Part shown: positions 5,983 to 8,511 of the stretch, piece after piece
Numbering within the stretch: position 1 is the stretch's first letter
Layout: every line of letters starts with the position of its first letter
NCBI GenBank assembly: GCA_949127695.1
Contig: CASBQH010000246.1
Span: 1-8,511 of the forward strand
Length of the DNA: 8,511 bases
Direction of reading: 5' to 3'
From: Synechococcales cyanobacterium PMM_0073
Lineage (GTDB): Bacteria; Cyanobacteriota; Cyanobacteriia; Elainellales; Elainellaceae
Translations under genes and position numbers: made by a program
The notes under the pieces: model-generated
The model's database searches: none
Told to the model about the DNA's origin: nothing
Seen by the model: only the letters and a program-made list of their open reading frames with translations

Positions 5983-5985
5983 ACT
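5883..5985 (+). repeat. 15-bp tandem array upstream of the STAS gene
   Basis: Three perfect copies of GACTGGCAAGATTCA (5911-5925, 5926-5940, 5941-5955) are flanked by decayed copies: GAACTGGCAAGATCA (5883-5897), GACTGCAAGATGT (5898-5910), GACTGGCAAGAAGA (5956-5969) and GACTGGCGATTGAACT (5970-5985). The array runs right up to the STAS start codon and is bounded by an 11-bp direct repeat, GCGATTGAACT, at 5877-5887 and 5975-5985. Confidence 0.92.
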
Positions 5986-6300
5986 ATGGATTCCAACGTG
6001 AAAGTGATTCAGATATCTGGCATCTTAGACAGCCTTAAGGGGAGCCAGCTCCGCCATGCGGTTGAAGCGGCAATTCAATCGGGCAATCGAGTCCTGCTGC
6101 TAGACTGCGCGGCGGTCGAGTTTATGGACAGCTCTGGGCTAGGGGCGCTGGTAATGGCGCTAAAGCAGACTCGCAGCGGCGGCGGCAGGCTCGCCCTCTG
6201 CAATATCAATGACCAGATTAAAATGCTGCTGGAATTGACCGATATGGAAAGTGTCTTTGAGATTTTTGCTGACCGCAGCGCCTTTGAACAGGCGGTTTAG
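5986..6300 (+). CDS. STAS-domain anti-sigma factor antagonist (RsbV/SpoIIAA type)
   Basis: The 104-residue product is a single STAS domain of normal length for an anti-sigma factor antagonist. The signature FMDSSGLGALV (46-56) places the phosphorylatable Ser at position 49, equivalent to Ser58 of SpoIIAA, preceded by LLLDCAAVE (37-45). The N-terminus (VKVIQISGILDSLKGSQL) is the usual first two strands and helix. Unphosphorylated, such a protein binds and sequesters its cognate kinase/anti-sigma factor; phosphorylation releases it. The probable partners are the RsbW-type kinase at 7576 and the PP2C phosphatase at 6297, with whose gene it converges: the last four bases (TTAG) contain the stop codons of both. 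No Shine-Dalgarno sequence precedes the ATG; a possible upstream small ORF ends three bases before it. Confidence 0.95.
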   Translation: MDSNVKVIQISGILDSLKGSQLRHAVEAAIQSGNRVLLLDCAAVEFMDSSGLGALVMALKQTRSGGGRLALCNINDQIKMLLELTDMESVFEIFADRSAFEQAV

Positions 6301-7454
6301 CCCATCCTCAGCTCAAGCAGCGAGAAGTCATCCTCAAAGGTGTCAGCGCCAGAGATGGCGTAGATTTTAGGCAGAATAGCGGTCAGCGGCTGACTGGAGC
6401 AAACATGCTGACTCAGCAGATCAATAAACTGTTCGAGGCTCCAAAACTCGCCGTTGCGCTGCTTGATCTCATAGCCCCCGTCGCTAAAAATCAGCAGGCG
6501 GCTGGGCAGGTTCAAATCGCAGAAGGCGCTGCTGTACTTGCTGTCGCTCAACATGCCAATCGGGGCGCTGCGAGTCTTGAGCTGCTGCACCTGAAGCGCC
6601 CCACTGTTGCAGTCGCCCGAAACCAGCACCGCAGGCGGATGTCCAGCGCTAGCATAGGTCAGCCGCCGCTGCGCCTGGTTATAAATGCCGTACCAAAGGC
6701 TGAAGTAGCGCGGCTGCTGGTCGCTCATCTGGAAGATTTCGTTGAGTCCTCGCAGCACGTCTTCGGGGCGGTAGAAGTTGATATCAGGCAAGGACTGCGA
6801 GCGGATCAGATTTTGAATTGACACCGACAGTAGCGCCGCTCCTAGCCCGTGCCCTGACACATCCAGTAAATAGACCATCAGGTAGTCAGGGTCAAGCCAA
6901 TAGTAGTCAAAGCAGTCGCCGCCGAGCTGCTTGGAGGGAATGAACAGGGCTTCGCTGCGAATGCGTCCCGTTAATGGAGCCGGCAGCAGCGAGCGGATAT
7001 AGTTGCCTGCTTCAATCAGCTCAGCCTCTAGCCGCTGCTTCTGGAGCTGGAGATCTTGCGCCAGGTTTTGTAGCTGCTGCACAGACTGATAGAGCCGCAG
7101 TCCAGATCTAACCCGCGCGAGCAGTTCTCCCACCTCAATCGGCTTGGTCAAGATATCATCTGCGCCTGCATCTAGACCCATCACCCGATCCTCTACCGCA
7201 GACCGCGAGGTGAGTAAAATAAAGAAAATGCCTGCGAGGGCTGGCTCAGCCTTGATCTGACGGCAGACTTCGATGCCATCTATTTCAGACATTAACCAGT
7301 CGCAGATCATCAGCGCTGGGCTAGACTGACGCGCTTGGGCAATGCCCTGCTCGCCGCCGCTGGCTGTGAGCACCTCATAGCCTTGCTCCTGTAACGTTTT
7401 TCGCAAAACCAGCTGAATGACCGGATCGTCATCCACGATCAAAATTTTGAACAT
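6297..7454 (-). CDS. Response regulator with PP2C (RsbU/SpoIIE-type) serine phosphatase domain
   Basis: The 385-residue cytoplasmic product joins a receiver domain (1-120) to a PP2C-family phosphatase (about 152-383) by a coiled-coil linker (122-150). Receiver residues are complete: acidic pocket D8-D10, phosphoacceptor D52 (MICDWLMSEIDG), T82 and K104 in LTKPI. Phosphatase metal-site motifs are GGDCFD (178-183), DVSGHGLGAAL (198-208), AGHPPA (270-275), SDGGYE (324-329) and EDDFSLL (374-380), so it should be active with Mn2+ or Mg2+. The expected substrate is the phosphoserine of the neighbouring STAS protein, with phosphorylation of D52 by an unlinked histidine kinase tuning activity. It is divergent from the kinase gene at 7576, with which it shares a 121-base promoter region, and its stop codon overlaps that of the STAS gene. 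No ribosome-binding site is evident before ATG 7454. Confidence 0.95.
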   Translation of the reverse strand: MFKILIVDDDPVIQLVLRKTLQEQGYEVLTASGGEQGIAQARQSSPALMICDWLMSEIDGIEVCRQIKAEPALAGIFFILLTSRSAVEDRVMGLDAGADDILTKPIEVGELLARVRSGLRLYQSVQQLQNLAQDLQLQKQRLEAELIEAGNYIRSLLPAPLTGRIRSEALFIPSKQLGGDCFDYYWLDPDYLMVYLLDVSGHGLGAALLSVSIQNLIRSQSLPDINFYRPEDVLRGLNEIFQMSDQQPRYFSLWYGIYNQAQRRLTYASAGHPPAVLVSGDCNSGALQVQQLKTRSAPIGMLSDSKYSSAFCDLNLPSRLLIFSDGGYEIKQRNGEFWSLEQFIDLLSQHVCSSQPLTAILPKIYAISGADTFEDDFSLLELRMG

Positions 7455-7490
7455 GCGCTGCTAGCCAGTTGTTCTGAGCGATCTATCAGG

Positions 7491-7520
7491 ATTATCGTAG
7501 CTTGGTGGGGAGATCTCCAA
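7491..7520 (-). promoter_or_regulatory. Probable promoter of the receiver-phosphatase gene
   Basis: On the minus strand TTGGAG (plus 7515-7520) and GATAAT (plus 7491-7496; five of six matches to the -10 consensus) are 18 bases apart. Transcription would start near 7484, giving a leader of about 30 bases before ATG 7454. Confidence 0.42.
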
Positions 7521-7524
7521 TTGG
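7509..7524. promoter_or_regulatory. Overlapping palindromes between the divergent promoters
   Basis: GGAGATCTCC (7509-7518) is a perfect 10-bp palindrome and CCAATTGG (7517-7524) a perfect 8-bp palindrome overlapping it by two bases. They cover or touch both predicted -35 boxes, so a protein bound here could control both directions. Confidence 0.4.
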
Positions 7525-7549
7525 ATTCAGAGCCAGAGTCTGATATCAA
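7521..7549 (+). promoter_or_regulatory. Probable promoter of the kinase gene
   Basis: TTGGAT (7521-7526) and TATCAA (7544-7549; four of six matches) are 17 bases apart. Transcription would start near 7556, about 20 bases before ATG 7576. The -35 lies directly beside that of the divergent promoter. Confidence 0.35.
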
Positions 7550-7575
7550 AGCCCTTATTGAAGCAACGTGATTGA

Positions 7576-8010
7576 ATGGTGCCGCATTGCTTGCAGGTTC
7601 AAACAAATTTGACGGAGCTGACGACCGTCCTCAGCTGGTTTAACGATTGGTTTTGCGCTCAGGCGCAGCCGCAGCTGTCGCGTCAGATCTTAATTCAATG
7701 CCAAACGCTGCTGGCCGAGGGGTTTACCAATGCCGTGCGTCATGCCCATCGCGACCAAGCCCCCCAGACGCCCATTGAACTCACCGTCAGCCTTTTGGAG
7801 CAGCAAATTGAGCTGTGCATTTGGGATATGGGGCCAGAGTTTGACCTAGAGCAGCGCCTTCAAAATAATCCTCACCTGCCCAAAGCTGACGCAACCGGCG
7901 GACGAGGGATTCAGCTGATTACCCGTCTGGCTGACGACTATAGCTATCGCCGCATTGGCAGCCGCAACTGCCTGCAAATTACTAAATCAACGGTCGCTGC
8001 CCCCCTATGA
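7576..8010 (+). CDS. RsbW-type serine kinase / anti-sigma factor (GHKL ATPase)
   Basis: The 144-residue product is a single HATPase_c_2 domain of the usual size for RsbW/SpoIIAB proteins. ATP-site boxes are readable: N box LLAEGFTNAVRHAH (45-58) with E48 and N52, G1 box IWDMGPEFD (82-90) with D84, and G2 box GGRGIQLI (108-115). Such proteins phosphorylate a STAS partner on serine and, when free, bind a sigma factor or another target. The presumptive substrate is the STAS protein at 5986, dephosphorylated by the product of the divergent gene at 6297; no sigma factor is encoded in the window. The ATG at 7576 fits the length of the family and has no clear Shine-Dalgarno sequence. cofG begins 28 bases downstream and may share its transcript. 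Confidence 0.93.
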   Translation: MVPHCLQVQTNLTELTTVLSWFNDWFCAQAQPQLSRQILIQCQTLLAEGFTNAVRHAHRDQAPQTPIELTVSLLEQQIELCIWDMGPEFDLEQRLQNNPHLPKADATGGRGIQLITRLADDYSYRRIGSRNCLQITKSTVAAPL

Positions 8011-8038
8011 CGCTAGAGCCGCCCACCACCCGCCGCCC

Positions 8039-8511
8039 ATGACCTACAACATTACCTACAGCCCCGCCCATACGCTCGTTCCCACCTACGAATGCTTCAA
8101 TCGCTGTAGCTATTGCAATTTTCGGGTTGACCCTGGCCAAGACCGCTGGCTGAGTCTAGAGGAGGCTGAAGCAACGCTGCAATCCTTGCGGCCTCAAGGC
8201 ATCATCGAGATTTTGCTGCTCAGCGGTGAGGTGCATCCGCAGCATCCGCGCCGTGCTGCCTGGTTTGAGCGAATCTATCGGCTCTGCGAACTCGCGCTGG
8301 AGCTGGGTTTTCTGCCTCATACCAACGCCGGACCGCTCAGCTATGACGAGCTGGCGCAGCTGCGGCAAGTCAATGTCTCAATGGGCTTGATGCTGGAGCA
8401 GACCACGCCCAGCCTGCTCGAAACCGTGCATCGCCATGCGCCCAGCAAGCTGCCAGCGCTGCGGCTAGAGCAGCTGGAATGGGCAGGAGAGCTGAAGATT
8501 CCCTTCACCAC
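8039..8511 (+). CDS. cofG: FO synthase subunit 1, CofG (5' part, runs off the window)
   Basis: The first 157 residues of a radical-SAM enzyme are present. CofG with CofH makes 7,8-didemethyl-8-hydroxy-5-deazariboflavin (FO) from tyrosine and a ribityl-diaminouracil; in cyanobacteria FO serves as light-harvesting cofactor of DNA photolyase. The 4Fe-4S motif CFNRCSYC (C19, C23, C26) follows the family's opening TYSPAHTLVPTYE, and the SAM-contacting strand appears as LLLSGEVHP (59-67). The segment FLPHTNAGPLSYDELAQLR is also typical of CofG. ATG 8039 is chosen because the conserved sequence begins within six residues; the upstream in-frame codons are Pro/His-rich, unlike the family, and overlap the kinase gene. 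The C-terminal portion lies outside the window. Confidence 0.92.
   Translation, partial: MTYNITYSPAHTLVPTYECFNRCSYCNFRVDPGQDRWLSLEEAEATLQSLRPQGIIEILLLSGEVHPQHPRRAAWFERIYRLCELALELGFLPHTNAGPLSYDELAQLRQVNVSMGLMLEQTTPSLLETVHRHAPSKLPALRLEQLEWAGELKIPFT

Larger units (their letters stand above)
5533..5985. other. Divergent intergenic region with repeats and a possible small ORF
   Basis: This 453-base stretch separates the minus-strand hetZ-side genes from the plus-strand STAS gene and should carry the promoters of both. It holds a 10-bp tandem repeat (5545-5564), an imperfect 11-bp inverted repeat (5589-5626), a perfect 8-bp inverted repeat (5711-5733), a seven-unit 15-bp tandem array (5883-5985) and a possible 47-codon ORF (5839-5982). 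I found no tRNA and no strong promoter pair. A TATACT at 5824-5829 lacks a suitable -35. Confidence 0.7.

Noticed and set aside
5883..5985. CRISPR-like repeat array
   Set aside because: Units are 15 bp and directly adjacent with no spacers, and no cas gene is nearby; it is a simple tandem repeat.
6405..6821. Plus-strand open frame opposite the phosphatase gene
   Set aside because: The minus strand encodes intact PP2C motifs here; the opposite frame shows no recognisable domain.

Overview
The window comes from a cyanobacterium, probably a filamentous one. The evidence is a Pam68 photosystem II assembly gene next to rpsO, a HetZ-type regulator, a cyanobacterial RCK potassium channel and cofG. 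DNA is moderately GC-rich and I found no perfect HIP1 octamer (GCGATCGC). No tRNA, rRNA, CRISPR array or transposon was seen. The genus cannot be fixed from the sequence, and nothing shows whether the organism makes heterocysts.

Layout. (1) 1-575, minus: the 5' part of a two-helix K+ channel with an RCK/TrkA-N domain. (2) 827-2445, plus: a multi-pass membrane protein of unknown function, then rpsO and pam68 in tandem. (3) 2451-5532, minus: a small helical protein, then a HetZ-family regulator, then a large protein resembling PilB/GspE without its ATPase core. The order small gene, hetZ, PatU-like gene recalls the hetZ-patU locus of Anabaena. (4) 5533-5985: a 453-base divergent intergenic region with two inverted repeats, a seven-unit 15-bp tandem array and a possible 47-codon small ORF abutting the next gene. 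(5) 5986-8010: a complete partner-switching set of STAS anti-sigma antagonist (plus), receiver-PP2C phosphatase (minus) and RsbW-type kinase/anti-sigma factor (plus), with no sigma factor in the window. (6) 8039-8511, plus: the 5' part of cofG.

How the genes may work together. The kinase should phosphorylate the STAS protein on Ser49 and the phosphatase, controlled by its receiver domain, should reverse this; the output target is unknown. The divergent neighbours are HetZ and PatU-like developmental genes, and a partner-switching system (Hmp) governs hormogonium development in Nostoc, so a shared role in filament differentiation or motility is a reasonable inference but is not shown by the sequence. 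rpsO-pam68 is a known cyanobacterial pairing linking translation to chlorophyll insertion into CP47.

The most notable items are the repeat-built small ORF coupled to the STAS gene, the ATPase-less PilB-like protein, back-to-back divergent promoters at 7491-7549, and recurrent short tandem duplications, several of them at gene starts.
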